The notes: a model not told the origin generated them from the letters alone. 64,000 bases of DNA from Bradyrhizobium sp. AZCC 1721 (GCF_036924715.1 NZ_JAZHSB010000001.1:6005001-6069000); one strand, 5' to 3'; numbered from the stretch's first letter, positions 1-9,696 are shown. A program made the numbers and translations.

Positions 1-107
1 GGACCGGTTACGCCTCTCATCGCCCACCTGGACCAATCACCTTCCACATGGGAATGGCTCGCTTCCAACTCCTCGTATATGGCCCGGCAAGCGTGTAGAT
101 GCCCTAG

Positions 108-210
108 TGCGAACGCAGGGACCCATAACCACCGGCGGACGTTTTGCGAAAGACGTCTGCGACGCTGCCTTATCGAGAGATCACGCGGTATATGGGTCCC
201 TGCGTTCGCA
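108..210. repeat. Inverted-repeat intergenic element
   Basis: A perfect 20-bp inverted repeat pairs 108-127 with 191-210. The right arm overlaps a second small palindrome (CCCTGCG-TT-CGCAGGG, 198-213). Short frames crossing it encode the WVPAFAGTT-type peptide that I associate with dispersed bradyrhizobial repeats, so I treat those frames as non-coding. The rest of 1-426 shows no gene that I can support. Confidence 0.8.
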
Positions 211-426
211 GGGACGACATCGGGGATGCAGTCCGGTAGAAGATGTAGAGCGAAAAGCGTTGCGGTTAAGTCGCTGCCACTCGCGGAGAAATTCGCGAAA
301 TCGCGGACTCGGAGGCGCCGCGGCGCGCGTCTGCAGCAAACACTCAACGATTGCATATGTCCTGATGACAAACTGAACACGCAGCAGTAGCCTCCTCCAA
401 ATTATAAAACATACGGGAGGAGTGGC

Positions 427-3105
427 ATGCCAGACGCAGCGGTCGCAGCACGTTCTTCTGAAGCGACAAACAGCGGTACGACACAACAGGTCGATGTCGC
501 GGTCGTCGGCGCCGGGTTTGCCGGCCTCTATCTCCTGCATCGCTTGCGCAAGGCCGGCTTCTCGGCGGTCGTGATCGAGGAAGCCGGCGATGTCGGCGGC
601 ACCTGGTACTGGAACCGCTATCCCGGCGCACGCTGCGACATCCAGACCATCGACTACGGCTACACCTTCGATCCCGAGCTGGAGAGCGCGTGGCAATGGT
701 CGGAGAAATACGCAACGCAACCCGAGATCCTGCGCTATCTCGGTTTCGTCGCCGATCGATACGATCTGCGGCGCGACATCCGCTTTGGCACCAATGTCAG
801 GGCGGCAAATTGGGATGAGGCGGCCGAACGCTGGCGGCTCACGACCAGCAATGGCGCTGATGTTTCCTCTCACTATTACATCATGGCGACCGGCTGCCTC
901 TCTGCGCCCAAGCCGCCGGAGATCGACGGCGTCAAGGACTTCAAGGGCGAGATCTATTTCACCGGCCGCTGGCCGCACGAAGAGGTCAAGCTCGCCGGCA
1001 AGCGCATCGCCGTCATCGGCACGGGATCATCGGGCATCCAGTCGATCCCGCTGCTCGCCGAGCAGGCCGCGCATCTCAGCGTTTTCCAGCGCACGCCGAA
1101 TTTCGCCCTTCCCGCCCACAACGGTTCCGCGCCGGCGGACCGGCTCGCACTGCTGCAGGGCGACCGCGCCGGCTATCGCGAGCAGGCGCGGTGGTCGCTC
1201 GCAGGCGTCCCCTATCCGCAGCAGATGGCGGTGAGCTGGCAGTTGAGTGATACCGAGCGCCGCGAGCGGTTCGAGCAGGCCTGGGCCGCCGGCGATCTCG
1301 TCTACATCCTGACTCAGCTTTGGGCCGACCAGGGCGTCGACGTCGACGGCAATGCGCTGCTCGCCGACCTGATCCGCGAGAAGATCCGCGAGATCGTCAA
1401 GGACGCGGAGACGGCGGAAGCGTTGACCCCGCGCGACCATCCGTTCGGCGCCAAGCGTCCCTGCCTCGATACCAACTACTACGCTACGTTCAACCGCCCC
1501 AACGTCACGCTGGTGAACTTGCGAAAGGAGCCGATCACAGAGATCACGGCTTCGGGCATCACGACCGACAAGCGCACGTTCGACGTCGATGTGATCGTGT
1601 TCGCCACCGGCTTCGACGCAATGACTGGCGCCATCAAGGCCGTTCATCCGATCACAGGCCGCGATGGCAAATCGCTGTCCGACGTCTGGGCCAACGGTCC
1701 GCAGACCTATCTCGGGCTCACGGTCTCAGGCTTCCCCAATCTGTTCCTGATCACGGGCCCGGGCAGCCCGTCGGTGCTGTCGAACATGGCGGTCTCGATC
1801 GAGCAGCATGTCGACTGGGTAGTTGACCGGCTGGCGGCGATGCGCGAAGCCGGCTTTACGACCATCGACGCGACCGAGACGGCGCAGGCCGGCTGGGCGC
1901 AGCACATGGCCGACTGTTCGACGCTGACGCTGCATCGGCTCGCCAACACCTGGTATACGGGCGCCAACGTGCCCGGCAAGGCGCAGGGCGTGATGCCCTA
2001 TACCGGCGGCGTCGGCCCCTATCGCAGCATTTGCAACGAGGTCGTCGCCCGCGGCATGCTCGGCTTCAAACTCACCGGCCCGAACGTTGCGGAGCAATGC
2101 AATGACGGCCAGGTCGTACGGCTGCAGCCGGACGTGCGGCTGGTGCTGGGCATGCTGGCGGAGATGAACCTGCCGGCGATCGAGTCGCTCGGCGCCCAGG
2201 GCGCGCGCGACTTCCTCACTGAATTCAACAAGAGCCGTCCGGCCGGCCGGCCCGTCGGCGAGGTCGGCGACGGCGTGCTGCACGGCGCCGATGGCCTGTT
2301 GCAATATCGTCTTTATCGGCCGGCAACGCCGGGGCCGCATCCGATCGTGGTCTATTTTCACGGCGGCGGCTGGGTGCTCGGCGACGAGCAATCCGACGAT
2401 CCGTTCTGCCGCGACATCTGCCGCCGCAGCGGGATGATCGTCGCCAGTGTCGGCTATCGCCATGCGCCCGAGCATCGCTTCCCCGCGGCGGCCGAGGATG
2501 GCTATGCGGCAACGCGCTGGATCGCCGAGCATGCCACCGAACTCGGCGGCCGGCCGGGACCCGTGCTGGTCGCGGGCTGGAGCGCCGGCGCCAATATCGC
2601 CGCCGTCACCTGCCAGCTCGCACGCGACCGCGGCGGGCCAGAGATCGCAGGCCAGCTCCTGGTGTGCCCGGTCACCGATTGCCGGTTCGACCGTCCATCC
2701 TACACCGACAATGCGATCGGCTATTTCCTGACGCGCGCGCTGATGTTCTGGTTCTGGGATATCTATTGTTCGCCCGCGGACCGCACCGACCCGCGCGCCT
2801 CGCCGCTGCGCGGCAATCTGGCGAACCTGCCGCCGGCGTTCGTGGCGACCTGCGAGTTCGATCCGCTGCGTGACGAGGGGATCGAATATGCCGAGGCGAT
2901 GGCCGCCGCAGGCGTGCCGGTCGAGCAACTGCAGGCGCGTGGCCACATCCACACGTCCCTGATGATGGTGGATGTGGTGATCACCGGCGTCAGCCCGCGT
3001 GCCAGGATGGCCGAAGCGTTGCGCAGTTTTGCGGGGTTGCCGCGAAAGCTGGAAGAGAGCGGCGAAGGCGCTTCGCCGATCGCGGTCAACGCGGCTGCGG
3101 GATAG
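427..3105 (+). CDS. Baeyer-Villiger-type monooxygenase fused to alpha/beta-hydrolase (esterase)
   Basis: An 892-residue two-domain protein. Residues 1 to about 555 form a flavin monooxygenase of the BVMO class, with FAD motif GAGFAG (28-33), the GGTWYWNRYPGARCD stretch, and NADPH motif GTGSSG (198-203). The BVMO fingerprint FxGxxxHxxxWP is at 172-183, but its His is Phe178. Residues about 565-880 are a hormone-sensitive-lipase-type hydrolase with oxyanion motif HGGGW (from 645), nucleophile Ser719 in GWSAG, Asp812 and His842. A BVMO turns a ketone into an ester or lactone and the hydrolase could cleave it, so the fusion suggests a coupled two-step route; the substrate is unknown. No signal peptide is seen, so it is probably cytoplasmic. 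GGGAGG just upstream supports this ATG. Domain calls are strong; coupled catalysis is inferred. Confidence 0.9.
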   Translation: MPDAAVAARSSEATNSGTTQQVDVAVVGAGFAGLYLLHRLRKAGFSAVVIEEAGDVGGTWYWNRYPGARCDIQTIDYGYTFDPELESAWQWSEKYATQPEILRYLGFVADRYDLRRDIRFGTNVRAANWDEAAERWRLTTSNGADVSSHYYIMATGCLSAPKPPEIDGVKDFKGEIYFTGRWPHEEVKLAGKRIAVIGTGSSGIQSIPLLAEQAAHLSVFQRTPNFALPAHNGSAPADRLALLQGDRAGYREQARWSLAGVPYPQQMAVSWQLSDTERRERFEQAWAAGDLVYILTQLWADQGVDVDGNALLADLIREKIREIVKDAETAEALTPRDHPFGAKRPCLDTNYYATFNRPNVTLVNLRKEPITEITASGITTDKRTFDVDVIVFATGFDAMTGAIKAVHPITGRDGKSLSDVWANGPQTYLGLTVSGFPNLFLITGPGSPSVLSNMAVSIEQHVDWVVDRLAAMREAGFTTIDATETAQAGWAQHMADCSTLTLHRLANTWYTGANVPGKAQGVMPYTGGVGPYRSICNEVVARGMLGFKLTGPNVAEQCNDGQVVRLQPDVRLVLGMLAEMNLPAIESLGAQGARDFLTEFNKSRPAGRPVGEVGDGVLHGADGLLQYRLYRPATPGPHPIVVYFHGGGWVLGDEQSDDPFCRDICRRSGMIVASVGYRHAPEHRFPAAAEDGYAATRWIAEHATELGGRPGPVLVAGWSAGANIAAVTCQLARDRGGPEIAGQLLVCPVTDCRFDRPSYTDNAIGYFLTRALMFWFWDIYCSPADRTDPRASPLRGNLANLPPAFVATCEFDPLRDEGIEYAEAMAAAGVPVEQLQARGHIHTSLMMVDVVITGVSPRARMAEALRSFAGLPRKLEESGEGASPIAVNAAAG

Positions 3106-3159
3106 GCACGAGGCAACGGCCGCTCGGCTTGATTCGAGCGGCCAAAAGATTTGAACCGC

Positions 3160-3549
3160 TTACGACGGGCGTTTGCGCGGCCTCGGCGCTTTGCGTTGCT
3201 TTGGCGCAGGCCTCTTCGCCGCAACGCGATGCGCCGCCGCCAGTGCGGCGCGCGCCCACGCGGCAAGCTCATCGGGTTCGTCGAACAGCCGCTCCGGCGC
3301 GCGCCAGAACGCGAGGTCGATGGTCTGACCCTTCTTCACATAACTGAGCGGTGGAAACGCCTCGGCCTCTCTGAACGTCTCCCGGTTCTGGTCATCGACC
3401 CGGAAATAAAGCGTGTTCTCCGTCACCACGGCGAACATCAGCCCGGCGCAGAACACACCGGTCGCGCCGAACATCGGCCGCATGGTGAGACGGCCAAGCG
3501 GCGCGAACTGCTCGCGCAGAAACTCGGCATAGCTTTCGCTGACAGTCAC
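3160..3549 (-). CDS. TfoX/Sxy N-terminal domain protein
   Basis: About 129 residues matching the TfoX N-terminal fold: a start of the form EFLREQFAPLG, then MRPMFGATGVF, a central beta region (LYFRVDD) and a basic Pro/Lys/Arg tail. Full TfoX proteins act in competence regulation in gammaproteobacteria; stand-alone N-domain proteins like this one are common in rhizobia and have no settled role. I prefer the GTG at 3549, which has AGGAAG about 10 nt upstream. An ATG at 3597 lacks a visible ribosome site and would add 16 atypical residues. It converges on the BVMO-esterase gene. Confidence 0.8.
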   Translation of the reverse strand: MTVSESYAEFLREQFAPLGRLTMRPMFGATGVFCAGLMFAVVTENTLYFRVDDQNRETFREAEAFPPLSYVKKGQTIDLAFWRAPERLFDEPDELAAWARAALAAAHRVAAKRPAPKQRKAPRPRKRPS

Positions 3550-3697
3550 TCCGCGGCCACTTCCTGCAATCGCCCCGACGTTCCCCGCAAGGGTCATGCA
3601 TCAGATTTTCTAAGTCAATCGTTCAATTTATCTCGGTTGCGCTCGCCTCGCCGGCAGCCGAATCTCGCTGAAGGTCGGGAAACCAAAGGATACTGCG

Positions 3698-4198
3698 ATG
3701 AACGTGCTCGACGATTATATGGTCGATCCTCGCCTGTCGCTGTTGGACAAAACGCGGATCCAGGCGCAGGTGCTGGTGCCGATGCTGCGGGCGCTGCGCG
3801 CGGAACTGGGCCAGGAAAAGGCTGACGCGATTGCGCGACAAGCCTTGCGCGACTGGTCGAAGGCGCTGTTCGCCGCCATCGGCGAGAACGTCGAGGGCAG
3901 CGCGCGGCGCAAATGGGCCACCATGCATACCGCGCTTGCCGAAGTTACCGAGCGGGAAGTAACGGTCGAGATGCGCCGGCACGATGAGGCGGCGCTGGAA
4001 TTCGACGTCACGCATTGCCGGTTCGCGGAATTCTTCCGCGCGCTGGGCGAGCCGGAACTCGGCGCTCTGCTGGTCTGCGCCACCGATTTCGATATCGCGG
4101 CAGCCGGCGGCAACGAGGTCAGCCTCAGGCGCGACCAAACGCTGATGCAGGGCGCGCCGAGCTGCACGTTCCGCTACGCATTCGCACCGCGATCATGA
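3698..4198 (+). CDS. L-2-amino-thiazoline-4-carboxylate (ATC) hydrolase family protein
   Basis: 166 residues resembling the ATC hydrolase family. The C-terminal half has the family-like pattern CRFAEFFRALGEPELG, then CATDFDIA, then SLRRDQTLMQGAPSC. ATC hydrolase opens a thiazoline ring on the way to cysteine in pseudomonads, but most family members are uncharacterised and the substrate here is unknown. Two cysteines, at about 105 and 127, are candidate functional residues. AAAGGA lies about 8 nt before the ATG. It sits between two BVMO genes and just before a PhyH dioxygenase, which suggests a catabolic setting without proving it. Confidence 0.7.
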   Translation: MNVLDDYMVDPRLSLLDKTRIQAQVLVPMLRALRAELGQEKADAIARQALRDWSKALFAAIGENVEGSARRKWATMHTALAEVTEREVTVEMRRHDEAALEFDVTHCRFAEFFRALGEPELGALLVCATDFDIAAAGGNEVSLRRDQTLMQGAPSCTFRYAFAPRS

Positions 4199-4304
4199 TC
4201 TGCGCCACCGTCGACGCTGCAGAAATCTCGTGAAAAACGCCTTTAGTTGCGTATGATATGCCGCAAGCGGCCTGGCTTGACCGGGCTCACGAGGGAGAGC
4301 GCAG

Positions 4305-5156
4305 ATGGCAGCGGCAGCGGAGCAGGTTTTGCCCTGGCTCGGGGCACGCTCATTCGCCTCCTTAAAGGAAGAGTTCGACCGCAGCGGTTACCTGATCTTC
4401 GAACGTGTTCTTGCGCCCGACCGCGTGGCCGAAATCCGCGCGGCGCTGGCGCCGCATCTGGCGCGCGATCTGTTCGGCCGCAACGATTTCGAAGGTACCA
4501 GAACCAACCGCGTGTATGCTCTGCTGGCGAAAGCGCCTGTCTTCGCCGAGCTCGCGATCCATCCGCTCGCGATGGCCTTTGTGGAAGCCGAACTCGGCGA
4601 GAGCTGCCTGTTGTCTGCTCTGCTCGCGATCAATCTCCATCCCGGCGAGACCGTCCAGCCCTGGCATTTCGACGACAGCGGCGTGAAGATTCCGCGCCCC
4701 CGCCCCGCCCTTGGCATCAGCACGTTCTGGGCGATCGATGATACGACCGAGCAAAATGGCGCCACCGAAATCATTCCCGGAAGCCATCTGTGGGACGGGC
4801 AATATATCGAGGGCGCGGTGAAGCCAACTCATTTCACTAACGAAGCCGGTCACGAGGAAGGCGACAGGCCTGACGCCGTGAAGCTGATCATGCCATCCGG
4901 CTCGCTGGCCATCACCAAGGGAACGCTATGGCACCGTGGTGGCGCCAACCGGTCGGACCAGCCGCGCCTGATCATCACGCCGCAATATTGCGTGGGCTGG
5001 GTGCGGCAACTCGAGAACATGGCGCTCGCGGTCCCTGCCGAGGTCGCCAGCAAATTGCCCGAGCGCGCTCGCGAATTGATCGGTTATTCGATCCATCCGC
5101 CGTTCATGGGCTATGTCGATGGCGTTCATCCCAGGCGGCTGCTGCGGGCGCAGTGA
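4305..5156 (+). CDS. Phytanoyl-CoA dioxygenase (PhyH) family protein
   Basis: 283 residues with the Fe(II)/2-oxoglutarate dioxygenase triad expected for PhyH proteins: His121 and Asp123 in WHFDD, a distal His210 in TLWHRGG, and Arg216/Arg221 nearby for the 2-oxoglutarate carboxylate. The PGSHLWDG motif and the 280-residue length fit the family. These enzymes hydroxylate small lipids, phosphonates or ectoine-like compounds; the substrate cannot be read here. The ATG is preceded by GAGGGAGAG. Its neighbours are a broken BVMO on the opposite strand and the ATC-hydrolase-like gene upstream. Confidence 0.85.
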   Translation: MAAAAEQVLPWLGARSFASLKEEFDRSGYLIFERVLAPDRVAEIRAALAPHLARDLFGRNDFEGTRTNRVYALLAKAPVFAELAIHPLAMAFVEAELGESCLLSALLAINLHPGETVQPWHFDDSGVKIPRPRPALGISTFWAIDDTTEQNGATEIIPGSHLWDGQYIEGAVKPTHFTNEAGHEEGDRPDAVKLIMPSGSLAITKGTLWHRGGANRSDQPRLIITPQYCVGWVRQLENMALAVPAEVASKLPERARELIGYSIHPPFMGYVDGVHPRRLLRAQ

Positions 5157-5201
5157 CGTGATGCAAGCAAAGGCGCGAGCGCGACGATCGAACTCGAACT
5201 C

Positions 5202-5313
5202 GTAGGATGGGTTGAGCTCTTGCGAAACCCATCGCCTTTCCAAAGACGATGGGTTTCGCGGAGTCCTTCACCGGGCCGGCCGAAGGCGGACCTGTAGGCT
5301 CAACCCATCCTAC
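5202..5313. repeat. Nested palindromic intergenic repeat
   Basis: Outer arms 5202-5217 and 5298-5313 are perfect 16-bp complements (GTAGGATGGGTTGAGC). Inside them, 5222-5234 pairs with 5247-5259 (GCGAAACCCATCG), giving a cruciform-like element. It lies between convergent genes. I recall this sequence type as a dispersed bradyrhizobial repeat. Confidence 0.85.
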
Positions 5314-5333
5314 GCTCAGCCTTTATGCGTATT

Positions 5334-6998
5334 TTACTCCGCGGCGGCCGCGGACCTCGCCGCTGCCCGTGCGCCCGCATCGAACACGATTCCCTCATAC
5401 CCGCTATCGGCAACTTCGGTGATCGCCGCGACATATTTCGGCGTGCCGCCATTATAAACGAGATACCGAGTCTTGCCGTGCTCGTGGCCGGGGATATTGG
5501 AATTGTAGCCGGTGAACCACGACTTGGCTTTGCGCATCAGCATGATGGCGTACATCTTGGTCACGTGCGCGGTCCAGCGCGCCTGCGCTTCGGCCGTTGG
5601 CTCGGCCCGCGTGTAGCCGCGGTCCCACATGTGGCCGAGCAGGCCCATGCACCAGCCGACGCCGTTCTCGATGCCGCGCGGAAAATTCGTCGAAGCCGAA
5701 CCGCTTTGCGGCCCGGTCGGCATCAGCAAGTTCGGAAAGCCATGCGCCATCATGCCGAGAAAGGTCGAGGGTCCCTCGCGCCATTCGTCGGCGAGCTTCA
5801 CTCCGCCGACGCCGGCGATGTCGATCGCGTCGAATGCACCGGTGATGGCATCGAAGCCGGTGGAGTAAACGATGATATCGAGCTCGTAATCGCGCGCGCT
5901 GGTGCGCAGGCCCGTTTCGGTGACTCGCAGAATCGGCGTCTCGCTGATGTCGACGAGATGCACATTGTCACGGTTGTAGGCCTCGAGATAATTGGTCTCC
6001 AGCGGCACCCGCTGCACGCCAAAACCGTGATCCTTCGGAATCAGCTTTTCCGCCGTCACCGGGTCCTTCACGCGGCTTCGGATGCGATCGGCGACGTAAG
6101 CGGAAAACTCGGCATTGGCCGCCTCGTCGGTAAAAATCTCGCGAAAATTGCTGAGCCAGATCCCGAAGCCGGGCTCGTCATAGAGCTTGTTCCACAGCGC
6201 GATCCGCTCCTCGCGGGTGGCTTCATAGAAGCCGCGCCGGTCCGGCTCGTGCTCGAAGCCGCCGGGCGTGCGCTTGCAGGCGGCAAAGATTTCATCGTAG
6301 CGCGAACGGATGTCGGCCATTTCCTCGTCCGAGATCGGACTATTGTTCAGCGGCGCGCTCCAGTTCGGACGCCGCTGAAACACAGTGAGTTCGCCGACCT
6401 TGTCGGCGATCTCGCCGATCACCTGGATCGCGGTGGCGCCGGTGCCGATGATGCCGACCTTCTTGCCGGAGAGTTCAACCGGCTCGTGCGGCCAATAGAA
6501 GGTATGGAACGAACGCCCCTTGAACGTCTCCATGCCCTCAAGCCGCGGCAGCGTCGGTACCGAGAGCAACCCGACCGCAAGAATGAGGAATCGGCAGCTC
6601 AGTTCACGCCCATCGTCGAGCCGGAGCCGCCACAGATGACAGCCCTCGTCGAACGCCGCCGCTTCCACCTTGCGGTTGAACCGCATGTATTTGCGCAAAT
6701 CGAACTTGTCGGCGACATAGTTGAGGTAGCGAAGATTCTCCGGCTGGCTCGAAAACCGCTCCTGCCAGTGCCACTCGTTGAGCAGCTCTTTCGAGAACGA
6801 ATAGCCTTAGGTGTAGCTCTCGGAATCGAAGCGCGCGCCGGGATAGCGGTTCCAGTACCAGGTTCCCCCGAGATCGGGGGCGGCATCGAGCACGAGGGCA
6901 TCCACGTCGAGATCGGCCAGCCGCTTGATCTGGTAAATGCCCGACACGCCCGCGCCGACGACAACGACCTCGTAGTGCGACTTGATCTCCCCAGTCAT
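5334..6998 (-). pseudogene. Baeyer-Villiger monooxygenase gene interrupted by one in-frame stop
   Basis: One frame of 555 codons encodes a full-length type I BVMO except for a TAA at 6807-6809. Before it come FAD motif GAGVSG and GGTWYWNRYPGARFDS. After it the frame continues as GYSFSKELLNEWHW and contains the intact fingerprint FKGRSFHTFYWP and second dinucleotide motif GTGATA. The replaced residue follows DSESYT, where tyrosine is expected in this family, so one base change (TAC or TAT to TAA) explains it. The ATG at 6998 has GGAGAGG six bases upstream. No frameshift is seen, so decay is recent or the stop is a sequence error. A truncated C-terminal product could start at an internal ATG (6698) but would lack the FAD fold. 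Confidence 0.85.
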
Positions 6999-7167
6999 GC
7001 GCGCCCTCTCCATTGATTATTTCGGCGTCGATTGTCTCCGCGCGGCGGCTCTTATGATGCCAACTATCCGCGTCCAGCACTTGCGTCAGGATGCCGGATT
7101 GTGCGGGAAAATCAGCCTGAAACATTGTTTGAAAGTAGACTCGGCAGGCCGCCGTGAGGTGACCGCC

Positions 7168-7929
7168 TCAAGCACCGGGAGCGCCGCCGATCTGCGCATG
7201 CAACTGCGCGACATACGGATCCTCGATCTCCAACGCCTGCAACTGCGTCGCCAGTTGCAGGAGGTATTCGCGGTTGGTGCCGAGAACGCCCTTCCCGGTC
7301 GCGATCATCGCGGCGGTCTCGGCGAGCGGCAGTTCGCCGACATAACTCGGGTGCGAGCGGTTGGAGGTGAAGGCGAGTGCGGTGATTGGTCCCTGCGGCG
7401 TCGTCATCGGCACCATCGCCGGCGCATAGCCGCCGCGCAGCATTTCGCGGCGCCACAGGATCGCGGTCTCGGCATGGACAGAATCGGCCGCAATGCGGAA
7501 CGCCAGCCCGCGGCAACATCCCAATTGCGGCTCGAGCGAGAGCATCAGCGCCGGATAGTCGTGCGATCCCCGACCGAGATTGATCTTCAGCGTGAAGCGG
7601 CGCTGATAATTTTCGACGTCGGCGAGCCGGACTTCGGCGAAGTGAAAGCCGGGGTCCCACATCAGCGAACCGTAGGAGTAGACCCAGAGGTCGTCGCCAT
7701 CAGGATGATCGCCGAGCACCGCAAGCCGCGACGCCTCGATCGCTTCGTCCGACAGCCGCCAGCCTGCCGGCCATCCCGCGGCCCGCGCCCGCTGCTCCCA
7801 CATCGAAAACATCTTTGGCGTCAGGCGCAGCAGCGACTTTTCCGGGTGCGTTACCCGGGCCCGCAGCTCCGGCAGATGAATAAATGCGTCGGCGGTCAAG
7901 CCAGTATGCTCCTTTGTGGATACGGTCAT
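7168..7929 (-). CDS. ChaC-type gamma-glutamylcyclotransferase
   Basis: About 253 residues with the gamma-glutamylcyclotransferase fold: the glycine loop YGSLMW (about 86-91) that holds the gamma-glutamyl group, and a candidate catalytic Glu162 in WRREML. ChaC enzymes release 5-oxoproline and Cys-Gly from glutathione in the cytosol. The C-terminal segment (GVLGTNREYLLQLATQLQ) matches bacterial ChaC. It is divergent from a gamma-glutamyltransferase gene at 8104, so a shared role in gamma-glutamyl or glutathione turnover is a reasonable inference. The ATG at 7929 is preferred over a TTG nine bases upstream; neither has a strong ribosome site. Confidence 0.85.
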   Translation of the reverse strand: MTVSTKEHTGLTADAFIHLPELRARVTHPEKSLLRLTPKMFSMWEQRARAAGWPAGWRLSDEAIEASRLAVLGDHPDGDDLWVYSYGSLMWDPGFHFAEVRLADVENYQRRFTLKINLGRGSHDYPALMLSLEPQLGCCRGLAFRIAADSVHAETAILWRREMLRGGYAPAMVPMTTPQGPITALAFTSNRSHPSYVGELPLAETAAMIATGKGVLGTNREYLLQLATQLQALEIEDPYVAQLHAQIGGAPGA

Positions 7930-8103
7930 CGTTCGCAATGTGCCATTGTCCGACGCAAGACGCCAACACGAAGACGGGCGATGCGAATTCCCAGCATGTC
8001 ATTCTGTCATGGCTGGCCTGAGATTTTTAGGGTGTAATGACGTCGACGAGATCTTCTGCCCGACCGGCAACCAGACACGTTACAGGGAATCAAAGGCAAT
8101 CCG

Positions 8104-9696
8104 ATGCGCGACCAGTTCTCCAATACCCAAGCGGTACGCAAGCCGGCCGTCACTTCCAGAGGCGGCATCGTCGCTGCGCAATCAAGCAGGGCGGCGCAGG
8201 TGGGGGCCGAGGTGCTGGCCGCGGGCGGCGACTGCATCGATGCCGTGATCGCGACGACGTTTGCACTTGGCGTTCTGGAGCCCTGGATGAGCGGGGTCGG
8301 CGGCGGCGGCGCGATGGTGCTCTACCGGGCGGGCGAACGCCGTTATGAGGTGATCGACTACGGCATGCGGGCGCCGCTGAGCCTGCGGGTGGAAGATTAT
8401 CCGCTGACCGGCGGTGGCGCGGCTTCCGACATCTTCCCCTGGCCGCGGGTAAAGGACGACCGCAACATTCATGGCCCCAGTTCGATCGCCGTGCCCGGCG
8501 TGGTCGCCGGCATGGAAGAGGCGCACCGCCGCTACGCCAAACTGCCGTGGAAGGAGTTGCTGGCGCCGAGCATTGCACTTGCCGGCGAAGGGCTTGCGGT
8601 CGACTGGTGGACCACGGTGATGATTTCGAGCGCGGCAGCAGACTTGCGGCGCTACCCCGCGAGCGCCGCCGCCTATCTCCAGGACGGCCTGCCGCCGAAC
8701 CCGCAATGGGGCATCAGGTCCAAGGTCCGCATGCCGCAGGATCGGCTCAAGGCCACGATGGCGCAACTCGCCAGCGCCGGCCCGCGCGACTTCTACGAAG
8801 GCGATCTGGCGCAAAGCCTCGCCGCCGACATTCAGGCCCTCGGCGGCGCGCTGTCGGCCGAGGATCTCAAGCCATTTCGGGGCATTGTGCGCGAGCCGCT
8901 GGCGATCCCCTATCGCGGCGGCGAGGTGTTCGCGACGCCCGAACTCACCGCCGGGCCGACGCTGGCGCGCACGCTTCGTCTGCTGCAGGAAAATCTCGAG
9001 CCTGCGCGCAGCGGACCGGACGCCGCGGCCTACATCGCCTATGCATCGGCGCTGCAAAAAGCGTATCGCGAACGCCTCAAGGACATGGGCGATGAAGACG
9101 GCAGGCGCGCGCTCGGCGCCGAAGCGCTGGCGCCTGCCTGCACCACGCATTTTTCCGCCGTCGATCGCGACGGCAACATGGCCGCGGTAACGCAAACCTT
9201 GCTGTCCACCTTCGGCTCCAAATTCGTGACGAACCAGACCGGCATCACCATGAACAACGGCATCATGTGGTTCGACCCGACCCCGGGCACGCCGAATTCG
9301 CTGGCACCGGGCAAGCGGTGCCTTACCAACTACACGCCCGTGCTGGCGCAGGCGGCGGACGGAAGGCGCGTCGCGGCCGGGGCTTCGGGCGGCCGGCGCA
9401 TTCTGCCGGCGGTAAGCCAGCTTCTGTCCTTCGTGATGGATTACGGCATGGATCTCGATGCCGCAATCCATCAGCCGCGCATTGACGCCAGCGAAGGCGC
9501 GATCGTGATCGGCGACGTCCGCCTGCCGCAGGCCGCGCGCGAAGCGCTGGGCTCGCGTTTCGATTACGAGGAGGCGCGCATCCAGAACCTGCCGATGAAG
9601 TTCGCCTGCCCCAGCGTGGTGCTGCGCGACGGCGGAACCAACAGCGGTGCCACCGAGCCGTTCCACGCCTGGAGCGAGGCAGTGGCGGAGGGATAG
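8104..9696 (+). CDS. Gamma-glutamyltransferase family protein (Ntn hydrolase)
   Basis: 530 residues of the gamma-glutamyltransferase family, made as one chain that cuts itself. The new N-terminal nucleophile should be Thr347 in TTHFSAVDRDGN, giving a large subunit of about 346 and a small one of about 184 residues. SVGGGG-like glycine motifs near the N-terminus and MNNGIMWFDP after the nucleophile fit the family. The enzyme removes or transfers the gamma-glutamyl group of glutathione and similar peptides. Unlike the E. coli periplasmic enzyme, no signal peptide is visible, so a cytoplasmic location is likely. It pairs divergently with the ChaC gene. The AAAGG upstream is a weak ribosome site. 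Confidence 0.85.
   Translation: MRDQFSNTQAVRKPAVTSRGGIVAAQSSRAAQVGAEVLAAGGDCIDAVIATTFALGVLEPWMSGVGGGGAMVLYRAGERRYEVIDYGMRAPLSLRVEDYPLTGGGAASDIFPWPRVKDDRNIHGPSSIAVPGVVAGMEEAHRRYAKLPWKELLAPSIALAGEGLAVDWWTTVMISSAAADLRRYPASAAAYLQDGLPPNPQWGIRSKVRMPQDRLKATMAQLASAGPRDFYEGDLAQSLAADIQALGGALSAEDLKPFRGIVREPLAIPYRGGEVFATPELTAGPTLARTLRLLQENLEPARSGPDAAAYIAYASALQKAYRERLKDMGDEDGRRALGAEALAPACTTHFSAVDRDGNMAAVTQTLLSTFGSKFVTNQTGITMNNGIMWFDPTPGTPNSLAPGKRCLTNYTPVLAQAADGRRVAAGASGGRRILPAVSQLLSFVMDYGMDLDAAIHQPRIDASEGAIVIGDVRLPQAAREALGSRFDYEEARIQNLPMKFACPSVVLRDGGTNSGATEPFHAWSEAVAEG

Noticed and set aside
79..390. Short plus-strand frames at the left edge
   Set aside because: They run through the inverted repeat and encode its typical WVPAFAGTT-like peptide; no ribosome site or domain.
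5325..7016. 563-codon plus-strand frame opposite the broken BVMO
   Set aside because: Antisense shadow; the minus strand carries all BVMO motifs.
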